From a virus: a DNA stretch of 64,000 bases. Position numbers and translations under genes: made by a program. The notes under the pieces were generated by a model. It did not search any database. It was not told the origin of the DNA and saw nothing but the letters and a program-made list of their open reading frames with translations. Every line of letters begins with the position of its first letter. Position 1 is the stretch's first letter. Location of the stretch: positions 45,502 to 109,501 of IMG/VR virus record IMGVR_UViG_3300037225_001477. The stretch is one strand, 5' to 3'. Shown here in pieces: positions 56,550 through 64,000 of the stretch.

Positions 56550-56927
56550 ATGATCACTTTAGGAACTGCTATCCCTGTCGTTTTGGTGTGGTTTGTTATT
56601 TTTTCACCCGCATGGATAATGCTTATCTGCAAAGGATGGCATTATCTCCGTATGGCTCAAACAATGAAAAATCCAATTATATTGGATCATTTCCAGCTTC
56701 AAGAACAAAATAAAAAACTCAGAGAGTACATGGAACTTACTAGAAAAGCAGTGATGGAGTATGACTCCTCTAAGCACGACCCTACTATGGCAGTAATGGC
56801 TCTGGAAACTATGCGACAACTCTTGAAGGAACGTAGTGTAGAGGTAGTGCCTACATACCAAGAAAAGAGTATGCTTAAAGAAATCATTATGAATCTTCAG
56901 AAGTATAAAGCAGCTAAAGGGATATAA
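56550..56927 (+). CDS. Small membrane-anchored protein, paralogue 2
   Basis: About 125 residues. ATG 56550 is directly behind AAGGAGCG; the in-frame ATG 56526 lies within the previous gene. TM helix at ~8-30, then REYMELTRKAVMEYDSSKHD and VMALETMRQLLKE, aligned with paralogue 1. Tandem duplication with divergence in the anchor. Unknown role, possibly at the host membrane. Confidence 0.65.
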   Translation: MITLGTAIPVVLVWFVIFSPAWIMLICKGWHYLRMAQTMKNPIILDHFQLQEQNKKLREYMELTRKAVMEYDSSKHDPTMAVMALETMRQLLKERSVEVVPTYQEKSMLKEIIMNLQKYKAAKGI

Positions 56928-56928
56928 T

Positions 56929-57159
56929 ATGCAAGCAAAAATTGGTGAACGAGTAGGTGCAATTCTATCAGGAAATGATACAGAAGCAAGATTCTTTGGG
57001 TATGGAATTAGAATAGAAGATGAGATACCTAATGGTGCTGGAGGCTTGGGTGAGTTACTTGTAGAAATGCAGATAACTAACCCTACTATTCTTCTCGATT
57101 CTGGTGAGAAGGTATACGGTTGTGAGTGTTGGTGGGGTAAAGAAAGGGTATCGATTTAA
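56929..57159 (+). CDS. Small soluble hypothetical protein
   Basis: 76 residues, ATG 56929. Beta-rich, with GERVGAILSGNDTEARFFGYG and DSGEKVYGCECWWGKE. The pattern is reminiscent of small phage proteins that contain an SH3-like fold. Its stop codon lies in the loop of the terminator. Confidence 0.6.
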   Translation: MQAKIGERVGAILSGNDTEARFFGYGIRIEDEIPNGAGGLGELLVEMQITNPTILLDSGEKVYGCECWWGKERVSI

Positions 57160-57175
57160 TCGATACCCTTTTTTA
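57144..57175 (+). terminator. Bidirectional rho-independent terminator
   Basis: 12-bp stem AAGGGTATCGAT-TTA-ATCGATACCCTT, followed by TTTTATT on the plus strand and TTTCTTT on the minus strand; separates the plus-strand block from the convergent minus-strand repeat protein gene. Confidence 0.9.
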
Positions 57176-58801
57176 TTATCTTGATAAATGCAACTCTACA
57201 TACGAGTTAGATAAAACATTAGATACAGATACTCTAACATAATTTGAAGGTGCTGTTAATGTAATAGCGTTAGTAAGCCCATTTACTGTAGTCAAAGAGA
57301 GTGAGGAACCATAGACTAATGCTCCTGTCTGTTGCTCAATTGGAGTACCATCAGAGGTAGATACTGTATAGGTTACATTGCTTGATTCTGTCCATAAAGT
57401 AATAGGAGTTCTGCCACCGATCCAAATATCATCCAAGTTTGTTACTAAGGAGCCAGCATTCACTACCACAGCCTGATTAGAACCAGGGGTGGTCTGAGTA
57501 GCAGTATTGGAACCAGGAGTAGTAACATATGCATAAGCAGGGGTAGACACACCAGTAATCGTTCCCATTGAAACTGCTACACCAGCAATTGTAGCAGGGA
57601 CTGTTCCTGTTAAAGTTACAATAGCGTTTGTCCTTGATGTAGTCCATGCCTCGCCTGAAGTTGTACCAGAAGCATAAGAAGTGGCTGCTACTTTTGTGGC
57701 TACTGTAGCAGGACTATCACCTAAAGATACTGTGGTAGCTTTACCATCTACAGTTATTGTAGTTCCAACAGCTACAACAGAACCTACAAATACTATATTT
57801 TGAACAGGTAGAATATCAGCATTACAAGTAACACCAGTTATTGAACCCATTGAAATTACTACAGGGGATATAAGCTTTGCTGTAGTTCCTGTCAATGTTA
57901 CCGTAGTTAGAGTACCACCACCATTGGTTGGTGTCCATGTCTCACCAGAAGTACCACCAGTTAGAGAAGTAGCTACAACCGCATTGGCTACCTGTAATGG
58001 GGTATTACCGCCAGATACAGTTACAGAAATACCATCAACAGTGACAGTAGTTCCACCAGCTACAGTAGTACCAGCGAAAGTAATAGTTTGGACAGGTAAT
58101 ACAAAGTTACTACATGTTACACCTGTAGTGGTTCCCATTGATACTATAATTCCTGCTACGGGTCCTGGAATCGTTCCAGTAAAAGTACACGTAGGCCCTG
58201 AAGCTAGTACAGTCCAGCCCTCACCAGAAGTGGTTGCTGAAGATACAAAGGAAGTGGCAGCTACAGCAGCAGCAGCTTGTATAGGAGTAAAGCCGTTAGA
58301 GACAGTTACGTTTACGCCATCTACAACTATGGTAGTACCACCACCAGCAGTGGTACCTCCGAAGGTGATAGTCTGCACAGGATAATTTGAGTTAGGGCAC
58401 GCAACACCCTGAACAAAGCTCATATCATAGAAAAGTATATTAGTTGCTGTTCCTAAAGCAATAGTAGGCTTTGAGATAGGCCCATAGGTAGTTGACTGAA
58501 GCTTCACAATAAAAGGATTGAATGAGTCAATACCTACATTAAATCCGGTAACTCCAAAAGATTTTATTTTTAATGCTACAGCCTGTGGAGATAAAACATC
58601 ATTAGCATTCAATGTTATCGTAGTTCCTGCTATTATTATTGTCCCTGCTACAGGTATATCAGTAGGAGTAGTAGAAGTATAAGATGTTATTGGAATTACA
58701 GATGTAGAGTACTGTGTTGTAAATCGAATAGAAAACTGGTATACAGCTTGTGTACCATACTGTATGCTAAAGTTTCTTCCCATATTCTGAATTAAAGCCA
58801 T
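57176..58801 (-). CDS. Virion protein with three to four tandem beta-domain repeats
   Basis: 541 residues, ATG 58801 behind AGAGG. After a degenerate first unit, three ~92-residue repeats follow, each beginning with Cys and containing PVQTITF, GTTxxVDG, TPxQxAxAVxATS, EGWT/EAWT and xSMGxxTGVT. A distinct C-terminal domain ends EPHL-free with VELHLSR. Low-charge Thr/Val/Gly composition fits a capsid decoration or tail-tube/fibre protein. It is placed between chaperone/tape-measure genes and the capsid gene. Confidence 0.6.
   Translation of the reverse strand: MALIQNMGRNFSIQYGTQAVYQFSIRFTTQYSTSVIPITSYTSTTPTDIPVAGTIIIAGTTITLNANDVLSPQAVALKIKSFGVTGFNVGIDSFNPFIVKLQSTTYGPISKPTIALGTATNILFYDMSFVQGVACPNSNYPVQTITFGGTTAGGGTTIVVDGVNVTVSNGFTPIQAAAAVAATSFVSSATTSGEGWTVLASGPTCTFTGTIPGPVAGIIVSMGTTTGVTCSNFVLPVQTITFAGTTVAGGTTVTVDGISVTVSGGNTPLQVANAVVATSLTGGTSGETWTPTNGGGTLTTVTLTGTTAKLISPVVISMGSITGVTCNADILPVQNIVFVGSVVAVGTTITVDGKATTVSLGDSPATVATKVAATSYASGTTSGEAWTTSRTNAIVTLTGTVPATIAGVAVSMGTITGVSTPAYAYVTTPGSNTATQTTPGSNQAVVVNAGSLVTNLDDIWIGGRTPITLWTESSNVTYTVSTSDGTPIEQQTGALVYGSSLSLTTVNGLTNAITLTAPSNYVRVSVSNVLSNSYVELHLSR
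57540..58390 (-). repeat. Three tandem ~280-bp coding repeats
   Basis: Direct DNA-level similarity between successive units (for example GTAACACCNGTTATTG-like junctions and ACAGTAGTTCCACC blocks on the plus strand). Copy number could change by recombination. Confidence 0.6.
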
Positions 58802-58815
58802 TATTATTCCTCTTT

Positions 58816-58825
58816 TCTAATTAGT
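58816..58825 (-). promoter_or_regulatory. Late-promoter-like motif ACTAATTAGA
   Basis: Fourteen bases upstream of ATG 58801, followed by AAGAGG. Confidence 0.5.
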
Positions 58826-58852
58826 TGCTATTTTAATAAAAACATCCTTATT

Positions 58853-60634
58853 CTAGGGGATAAGTTCATATACCATATTCCCACAATCCCAAATTCTATC
58901 ATATCCATTTATTTGCATATTTTCCCATTCAGTTAGAGTGAAGTCAAATGATTCTAATTTTTTCTTGAGTTTATGTTTTTGAAACTGTACTCGTGAGCTA
59001 CGATTAGTATAGTTTTTAGTATAATAATAATTAGGTAAAGAATCTTTAAGTTTTGTAAACCCTACAGCTTCATACCCCTTACCATTAAATAATCTTTTAT
59101 CGCAATAAGACACAATTGAACCTATATACCTTTTTCTGAAATATGATAGGAGTTTTGAGAGTCCCCCAATAACCTGACAGTCTGCTTTGGTTACATATCG
59201 TAATAGTTCCCATTCGGAATTTCTTCTATATCTTGCTTTTATAAAGGAAGCTAATGATATTAATTCTTCCTTATTGTATAAACCTAAAACAATAAAAGAT
59301 GGGTAATACCCTTGGATGTGATATGAGTCTAAAAAGACTCTTTCTATATTACTATCCACTATTTTTATTTTTAATTTACGAGCATGATACTTATTAGTAA
59401 TGATACCAAGCTTACTTTTTAATAATGCCAATACTATATTTTTTTTCTGTATCCATTCATCTTCAAATATTTGTATAAGTTCTATACCTTTATCAGCACA
59501 TAAATTAAGTTTATTAAGATGATAATTTTTATTTTTTCTTCCTGCTATTTCAGAATGCCAGTATAGGCCATTAAACTCTATAGCAAGTTTCTTATCTGGT
59601 AAATATATATCAAGTTCTAACGGAGGTATTATACTTCTATCCGAACTTATAATATTTTTTATTCCCCACTGTTCCAAATAAGATTTTATCTCTATTTCAG
59701 AAGAGGATACTGAAGTCATTAAAGGATAACATTTTATACATCTGGGGATACGACCATCTTGCAAATGATACTCAAACTCATTGCCACACTCAACACATTT
59801 CCAAGTATAGGTGTATTCTGTTCCTTTGTAATTATTATAAGTAAAAAGAGGAATTACTTTACTATCAGTTCTTTCACCAGATAGTATTTTTTCATAAAGC
59901 TTTTTAAATCTTTTCTCTATCTCTTTATTAATTATCTCTTTATTTTGTAATGCATGTTCTGTTCCATATACTTGTATCATTGTATTTTTAAACTTTTCAA
60001 AAAGTTCTTTATTCTGAAAAGCAAACTCTACTCCATACTTTTCTATCATTGTTTTTTTAGATTTATATGCTGTATTACCATGTAAGGGTGAAGAAGACCC
60101 ATATCTCTCCATATTTGTTTTATTTGTCTTTTCCCTTATATCCTTATTTTTTTGTGGATTATCAACACCATAATTCTTCATCATTGTTTTTATTGACTTC
60201 TCTCTAAAATCTTTACGTTCAAAAGAACTTTTAGCCCCATAACGCTCTAAATTTGTTTTTTGAACTTTACTTTGTATTTCTTTATTCTGTAAAGGAGCAA
60301 CGCATCCATATTTTAGAAGGTTTGTATCTTTTCTTTTCTGTATAACCTCAGGGTCCCTTTTTGCGCAATCAGCACTACAATATTTAGAATATTCCCTATG
60401 ACCCTGTACCCATATAACTTCTTTTCCACAAGAACACTTTAGGGGTTCTGTAAGGTTTCTATCAATAAGCCATATTCGTTGTAAAAATGTATAGTTACCC
60501 TTTATCAAAGATTTTAATCCATCAATATATTCTTTATATTTCAAAGACCTTACTTTGTTAGAATCAATGATTCCTTTTTTATTTCTTAATACTGTATTTA
60601 ACCAAATAATGAGTTCTTCTTTTGATAGTTCCAT
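58853..60634 (-). CDS. Hef-like homing endonuclease with VSR/PD-(D/E)XK domain
   Basis: 593 residues, ATG 60634. An N-terminal zinc motif (CSCGKE...CSADC) is followed by five copies of a DNA-recognition unit of the form (K/R)YG(V/A)xxPxQNKEIxxKxxxT (residues ~110-240) and a zinc ribbon (CVECG...CIKC). A nuclease core LELDIYLPDKKLAIEFNGLYWHSE with Asp, Glu and Lys of the PD-(D/E)XK/VSR type comes next. The C-terminal ~170 residues are probably DNA-binding. Free-standing homing endonuclease located two genes from the capsid gene. Confidence 0.8.
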   Translation of the reverse strand: MELSKEELIIWLNTVLRNKKGIIDSNKVRSLKYKEYIDGLKSLIKGNYTFLQRIWLIDRNLTEPLKCSCGKEVIWVQGHREYSKYCSADCAKRDPEVIQKRKDTNLLKYGCVAPLQNKEIQSKVQKTNLERYGAKSSFERKDFREKSIKTMMKNYGVDNPQKNKDIREKTNKTNMERYGSSSPLHGNTAYKSKKTMIEKYGVEFAFQNKELFEKFKNTMIQVYGTEHALQNKEIINKEIEKRFKKLYEKILSGERTDSKVIPLFTYNNYKGTEYTYTWKCVECGNEFEYHLQDGRIPRCIKCYPLMTSVSSSEIEIKSYLEQWGIKNIISSDRSIIPPLELDIYLPDKKLAIEFNGLYWHSEIAGRKNKNYHLNKLNLCADKGIELIQIFEDEWIQKKNIVLALLKSKLGIITNKYHARKLKIKIVDSNIERVFLDSYHIQGYYPSFIVLGLYNKEELISLASFIKARYRRNSEWELLRYVTKADCQVIGGLSKLLSYFRKRYIGSIVSYCDKRLFNGKGYEAVGFTKLKDSLPNYYYTKNYTNRSSRVQFQKHKLKKKLESFDFTLTEWENMQINGYDRIWDCGNMVYELIP

Positions 60635-60648
60635 TTCGGATACTTCCC

Positions 60649-60658
60649 TATAATTAGT
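60649..60658 (-). promoter_or_regulatory. Late-promoter-like motif ACTAATTATA overlapping a sigma70 promoter
   Basis: Overlaps the -10 box TATACT of the promoter 60656-60684, giving the composite TATACTAATTATA. Confidence 0.55.
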
Positions 60659-60684
60659 ATAAGGGTTTTTTCATGTTTTGTCAA
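60656..60684 (-). promoter_or_regulatory. sigma70-type promoter TTGACA-17-TATACT
   Basis: -35 60684-60679, -10 60661-60656, 17-bp spacer; upstream of the Hef-like gene. Confidence 0.75.
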
Positions 60685-60689
60685 TAGCA

Positions 60690-60718
60690 ATAAAAAACCC
60701 TATCCGAAGATAGGGTTT
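60690..60718 (-). terminator. Rho-independent terminator
   Basis: Minus-strand stem AAACCCTATC-TTCG-GATAGGGTTT with a UUCG tetraloop, followed by TTTTTA. Ends the transcript of the homing endonuclease at 60738-61703. Confidence 0.9.
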
Positions 60719-60737
60719 AGTTCAAACAATACTAAGA

Positions 60738-61703
60738 TTACAGGGATTTTTTTAGCCCTTTTTTTGTTATCCTCATAAATATTCTAGATAGTTTATTTAT
60801 TATCTCTTCATCACTTTTTCTATCATCTATAGAGAGATAAATATAATCTTTCATGGCTTGATACTTTATTTCTTGCTCCCTCAACTGGGACTTTTTTGTT
60901 CGTTTACTATCATTCTCATAATGAGTCCTATCCTCCCATTCTATTATTACTTTGAGTTTGAAGTTAATATAATCTAAAAAATAACCATATTGGGGTATTC
61001 TATATTCACCCCCGCCAGATTCAGCAAAAAAAGAATCTTTAGATGAAATAAACCCAAATTTTTTATCTAATTGTTCAAATATGCTACAAGCCCGAGAAGA
61101 ATAATTAGGAAAACAATTACCATTATTTTTTATCACTCTTTCTATAGTATACTCTCTTATTTTCTGTCTTACTTCAGGTATTCTTGATGGGTTATCAACT
61201 CCATACTTATTATAAAGACTGCTTTTAATTTTATTTTGAATGCTAATATCCTGAGTAGTATAGTTAACCCCATACTTTTCTTGGTTGGTTTTTCTTATTT
61301 TATTCATTCTTAATGGATCATTATGAACATGTACCATAACACACTTTTTGCTACAAATATGCCGCCCTGACCATCTCTTATCTGTATCATGTCTATTCCT
61401 ATATAAAGTATTACCACAAACTATACATGTTTTTGTTTCTTCCATCCTGGATTGAAATAAAGATTCTTGTCTTTGATGCCCTAGAGTAACAGCACAACTT
61501 CTGGAGCAGCACTCTTTTTTACTACTTTTCTTTTTAACAGTGAAAATAGTATCACATACCAGACAAATACGTTCTTGACCCTCCTCTTTCCTTATCTTAC
61601 TTATATACTTGTTTCTACATTCATAGGAACAAGTCTTGCTTTGATCCTTCTTAAGAAGTTTACCACAAATATCACAGCATCTTTCCATATCCTTATTCTC
61701 CAT
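60738..61703 (-). CDS. EDxHD-type homing endonuclease
   Basis: 321 residues, ATG 61703. Three zinc-finger-like Cys pairs in the first 130 residues (CCDICG...CSYEC; CLVCD...CCSRSC; CIVCG...CSKKC), two DNA-recognition units (EKYGVNYTTQDISIQNK; NKYGVDNPSRIPEVRQK) and a C-terminal nuclease core FLDYINFKLKVIIEWEDRTHY. This core has the E-D-x-H signature of the EDxHD group of phage homing enzymes. Sits directly behind the capsid gene. Confidence 0.8.
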   Translation of the reverse strand: MENKDMERCCDICGKLLKKDQSKTCSYECRNKYISKIRKEEGQERICLVCDTIFTVKKKSSKKECCSRSCAVTLGHQRQESLFQSRMEETKTCIVCGNTLYRNRHDTDKRWSGRHICSKKCVMVHVHNDPLRMNKIRKTNQEKYGVNYTTQDISIQNKIKSSLYNKYGVDNPSRIPEVRQKIREYTIERVIKNNGNCFPNYSSRACSIFEQLDKKFGFISSKDSFFAESGGGEYRIPQYGYFLDYINFKLKVIIEWEDRTHYENDSKRTKKSQLREQEIKYQAMKDYIYLSIDDRKSDEEIINKLSRIFMRITKKGLKKSL

Positions 61704-61706
61704 ATG

Positions 61707-61716
61707 TATAGTTAGT
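61707..61716 (-). promoter_or_regulatory. Late-promoter-like motif ACTAACTATA
   Basis: Ends three bases before ATG 61703; no ribosome binding site between. Confidence 0.5.
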
Positions 61717-61738
61717 ATGTAGAAGAGGAATAAGTATA

Positions 61739-61768
61739 AAAAGAGAGAGAGTTTCCTCTCTCTCTTTT
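61739..61768 (-). terminator. Rho-independent terminator of the capsid transcript
   Basis: 13-bp stem AAAAGAGAGAGAG / CTCTCTCTCTTTT with a 4-nt loop, followed on the minus strand by TTTTTATA. Confidence 0.85.
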
Positions 61769-61793
61769 ATATTTGTTCAATTCAGATTAAGGA

Positions 61794-63296
61794 TTAGAGC
61801 CCTCTTATGTTAGTAATCTGTATTAATCCAAAATATCCAGGATTTAATATTACGTAGTCACCAAAAGAAGCTAGTCCAGCTTCCTTATAGAAGTTCTTCC
61901 TCTGTAGAGCACCAGTTGAGAAGAATGGAACTAGAGTACCAAAAGCTACAGAAACGTCAGCCTCGTTATTCTCGTTCTTCCACACACACATCAGTGTATT
62001 TTCAGGTAATATTGCTTTAGGTACCTTGAATACTGGAATACCGTACAACTCGCCAACCTGATATCCACCAATACGGGGCTGTTGACCCTTTGTGGTAAAT
62101 CCAGCATTAAGACGAAGGTAAGTAACAGCAGCAGGACCACCAACAAGACGAGATACACCACCACGGTTTAATGCGTTGTACATAACGTCACCGACTCTCT
62201 CAATTGCTTGGGAAATAGTCTGTGCAGTATGGATATAGCTGTCTTGTGTACCAGCACCAGCCTCAGCATCGAAAACGATAGGAGCATAACCGTTCGTAGT
62301 AGCAGATGCATAAGCAACCTTTACTGCGAAGAAGTCTAGTGATTTCTTGATTTCCTGTCCAGCAGCATCCATGATGACTTCTTCTGTGCTAACACCGACT
62401 GTGGAGTCTAATACTAGCTCAGAAAGTGTTGTCCATGTTACACCAAGCGTCATAGGACGAACTTGGAACTGGTAGGAAAGCATTGTCAACTCAACTTCGC
62501 CTAAGTAGGTTCCAGTTAAGTCCTTCTCTGAGTTATACCTACCAATAGCGTTAGCTATTGCAGTACCACCAGAGGCTACAGCGATAGTATATACCGTTGA
62601 TGTAGTATCAATAGCTATAGAAGTAATACCAGAAGTTGAAGCTATTACCCAGTTAGCTGTAGCTCCACCAGGCTTATTCTCATATGCTAATACGTTGCCG
62701 TTCACATCATAGAGAATTGTATAACCAGGAATGAAGCCTTGTGTAAACTCACTAGCCTGGAAGGTAAGAGTGAAGTTTGAGCCTACGGAACCAGAGATTG
62801 ATGGGCAGTTTGCCATCTCAGTTGGGAACCTTGATTGCTTTGACTCATATGTTACGTTAGGGTTAAAATTCAAACCAGCACCAGCAAATGAATCATCACG
62901 ATTGATGTTAGTATTTGCTGTATATATAGGCTTGATATACTTGATTGAATCCTTAGCTGTCTCCATAGCAAACTCAGTAAAGAGTTTATCACGAATTGAG
63001 TTTGGATAAGCAAGCCTTACCAAACGAATCATGTTCTCAGGAGTAGCAGCGAAAGCTGAGCTGTATGTAGCCTCAGATAATCGTGCCATTGCTCTAGCCT
63101 GATTCTCCAAAAGAATAGCTAAGTTTCGAGCCTTCCGCTCGTTCATTGTTTTAAGGCCGGGTCCAATCTCTGGAACTCTCGACCATTTCTCTACATATCT
63201 ATCAGCACGATTAGTCTTCTCATTCAAAGCCTCAATAGTGGCCTCATCATAAGTAGTTTTACGTACTGATTCTCTCATTGCACTTCTCATACCCAT
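61794..63296 (-). CDS. Major capsid protein (HK97 fold, T4 gp23-like)
   Basis: 500 residues, ATG 63296 behind AGGGAG. The helical N-terminus with KARNLAILLENQARAMARLSEAT contains the segment ATPENMIRLVRLAYPNSIRDKLFTEFAM, characteristic of gp23-like capsid proteins of myoviruses. The HK97-type core is QVRPMTLGVTWTTLSELVLDSTV with AAGQEIKKSLDFFAVKVAY; C-terminal VILNPGYFGLIQI. A prohead protease would be expected to remove the N-terminal arm; no protease gene is in this window. Confidence 0.85.
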   Translation of the reverse strand: MGMRSAMRESVRKTTYDEATIEALNEKTNRADRYVEKWSRVPEIGPGLKTMNERKARNLAILLENQARAMARLSEATYSSAFAATPENMIRLVRLAYPNSIRDKLFTEFAMETAKDSIKYIKPIYTANTNINRDDSFAGAGLNFNPNVTYESKQSRFPTEMANCPSISGSVGSNFTLTFQASEFTQGFIPGYTILYDVNGNVLAYENKPGGATANWVIASTSGITSIAIDTTSTVYTIAVASGGTAIANAIGRYNSEKDLTGTYLGEVELTMLSYQFQVRPMTLGVTWTTLSELVLDSTVGVSTEEVIMDAAGQEIKKSLDFFAVKVAYASATTNGYAPIVFDAEAGAGTQDSYIHTAQTISQAIERVGDVMYNALNRGGVSRLVGGPAAVTYLRLNAGFTTKGQQPRIGGYQVGELYGIPVFKVPKAILPENTLMCVWKNENNEADVSVAFGTLVPFFSTGALQRKNFYKEAGLASFGDYVILNPGYFGLIQITNIRGL

Positions 63297-63482
63297 AAAA
63301 TTCTCCCTTTTAATAAAAACACGAGTACATAACAGTTAGGGGAATAAATTGTAGATTTAATCAACGTAAAACTATTTTAGTTTTAGATATATCCATATTG
63401 GGATACATTTCTGGAGCATATTAACTCCAATTAAAATCAAACCCTAAACTCTAATTATTTAGTAATGTAATTCCTAATATGT
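63297..63482 (-). other. Leader of the capsid gene
   Basis: 186 bp without a gene. Holds a 15-codon frame behind TTGGAG (start near 63,420) and an imperfect GGAG...CTCC hairpin. No sigma70 promoter and no exact copy of the late motif is seen. Confidence 0.35.
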
Positions 63483-63767
63483 TTATCTACCTGGATCAAA
63501 CTCTGCCATATCTCTTCTAGCCCAATCTGAATCTCTCCAATCAGGGATTCCTTTATATCTATCTAAAACAGGGCCATCACCATAAGCTAAAAGTTGATTA
63601 GCCTTTTTAACTACGTCTTCATCCTCAGCCCTTCTACCACAATAGTCAGCTTTAAATTTTTGTAATGCTTCTTCATCATTATTTAGGTATTAAAGTAAGT
63701 CCTCAATGGAAGTAAATCCATCTGTACTCATTTCTATGAGCTTAATTGTCTTTAGTATCTGTTTCAT
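63483..63767 (-). pseudogene. Small gene interrupted by an in-frame TAA
   Basis: ATG 63767 behind GGGG, 95 codons to TAA 63485-63483, but codon 26 is TAA (63692-63690). Both sides read as one plausible protein (STDGFTSIEDLL / YLNNDEEALQKFKADYCGRR ... DPGR), and no ATG follows the stop until late in the frame. Either a recent nonsense mutation, a sequencing error, or readthrough. Overlaps the upstream gene by one base. Confidence 0.55.
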
Positions 63768-64000
63768 TATTTTCCCCAAGAAGCTCCTGGCTTCCTATTA
63801 GCAAACATAGCACCTCTTTGTGCATCGGCTTTCTTCTTGCTTACAATACCATGTTTCTTACTACCATTCTTTTTCTTACCGATGTTCTCATATCCCCCCT
63901 TTACTTTTTTAGTCTTTTCACCAATCTGGGTATTCTTACCTCTCTTTACATCATCTTCAGCAGCCTCAGGAGAGTTGTCAGTATCTTTCTCCTCATTACG
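63767..64000 (-). CDS. Partial CDS, C-terminus of a Lys-rich head protein
   Basis: At least 77 codons, continuing beyond the right edge; stop TAA 63769-63767. The visible part is Lys/Gly-rich (GYENIGKKKNGSKKHG) and ends KPGASWGK. Position just ahead of the capsid gene suggests a scaffold, internal head or portal-region protein; no family assigned. Confidence 0.55.
   Translation of the reverse strand, partial: RNEEKDTDNSPEAAEDDVKRGKNTQIGEKTKKVKGGYENIGKKKNGSKKHGIVSKKKADAQRGAMFANRKPGASWGK

Noticed and set aside
57924-58385. 153-codon open frame on the plus strand
   Set aside because: Antisense to the repeat-containing virion gene; it exists because the Thr/Gly/Val-rich repeats avoid stops on the other strand. 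No ribosome binding site.
1-64000. CRISPR array
   Set aside because: No series of regularly spaced direct repeats with unique spacers was seen; the only direct repeats are coding (fibre and virion repeat genes).

Overview
The window is part of the genome of a large, low-GC, tailed double-stranded DNA phage, most likely a myovirus. Support comes from an HK97-fold, T4 gp23-like major capsid protein, a tape-measure protein preceded by an overlapping chaperone-type gene pair, a gp27-like hub and an OB-fold/beta-helix spike. A largely phage-encoded replication set is also present: DnaB-like helicase, helicase loader, DnaX-like clamp loader, RecA/UvsX recombinase, UvsY-like mediator and a fragment of a family A DNA polymerase. 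Strong AAGGAG ribosome binding sites and many promoters of the form TTGACA-17-TATACT point to a host with a standard sigma70/sigmaA polymerase. Low GC and oxygen-sensitive radical SAM enzymes suggest an anaerobic, possibly Bacillota, host; this is inference only.

Layout. 1-22.9 kb, minus strand: accessory genes interleaved with about 18 tRNA or tRNA-like genes and five gene-free, highly structured stretches (1.5-1.9, 8.0-8.4, 9.2-10.7, 11.9-12.5 and 13.4-14.1 kb), then an operon of small conserved phage proteins (14.4-22.9 kb). 23.0-33.8 kb, plus strand: polymerase C-terminal fragment, SNF2-type helicase, a DUF2829/Tad2-like protein, helicase loader, helicase, a lytic transglycosylase, a large late protein and a ribbon-helix-helix protein. 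33.8-64 kb, minus strand: virion genes running from the capsid protein (about 63.3 kb) down to a DUF261-like protein. Replication genes (46.5-50.6 kb) and a protein-modification cassette (37.5-43.9 kb) are embedded there, and a small plus-strand cargo block (56.2-57.2 kb) is ended by a bidirectional terminator.

Two things stand out. First, the tRNA genes are structurally abnormal. Three (Lys-UUU, Arg-UCU, Leu-UAA) carry 27-29 nt hairpin insertions in the anticodon loop that sequester the anticodon in a helix. Several have C instead of the near-universal U at position 33. One tRNA appears circularly permuted (3' half before 5' half). Second, the tail region encodes two radical SAM enzymes, a possible degenerate third one and three glycosyltransferases, clustered around a virion-like protein whose C-terminal 90 residues contain 21 cysteines. 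This looks like a phage-borne peptide-modification system acting on a tail protein.

Regulation seems two-tiered. Host-type promoters, all with 17-bp spacers, serve early/replication genes and ncRNAs. A repeated motif, ACTAATTATA, lies a few bases upstream of at least 16 start codons and is probably a phage-specific late promoter element.
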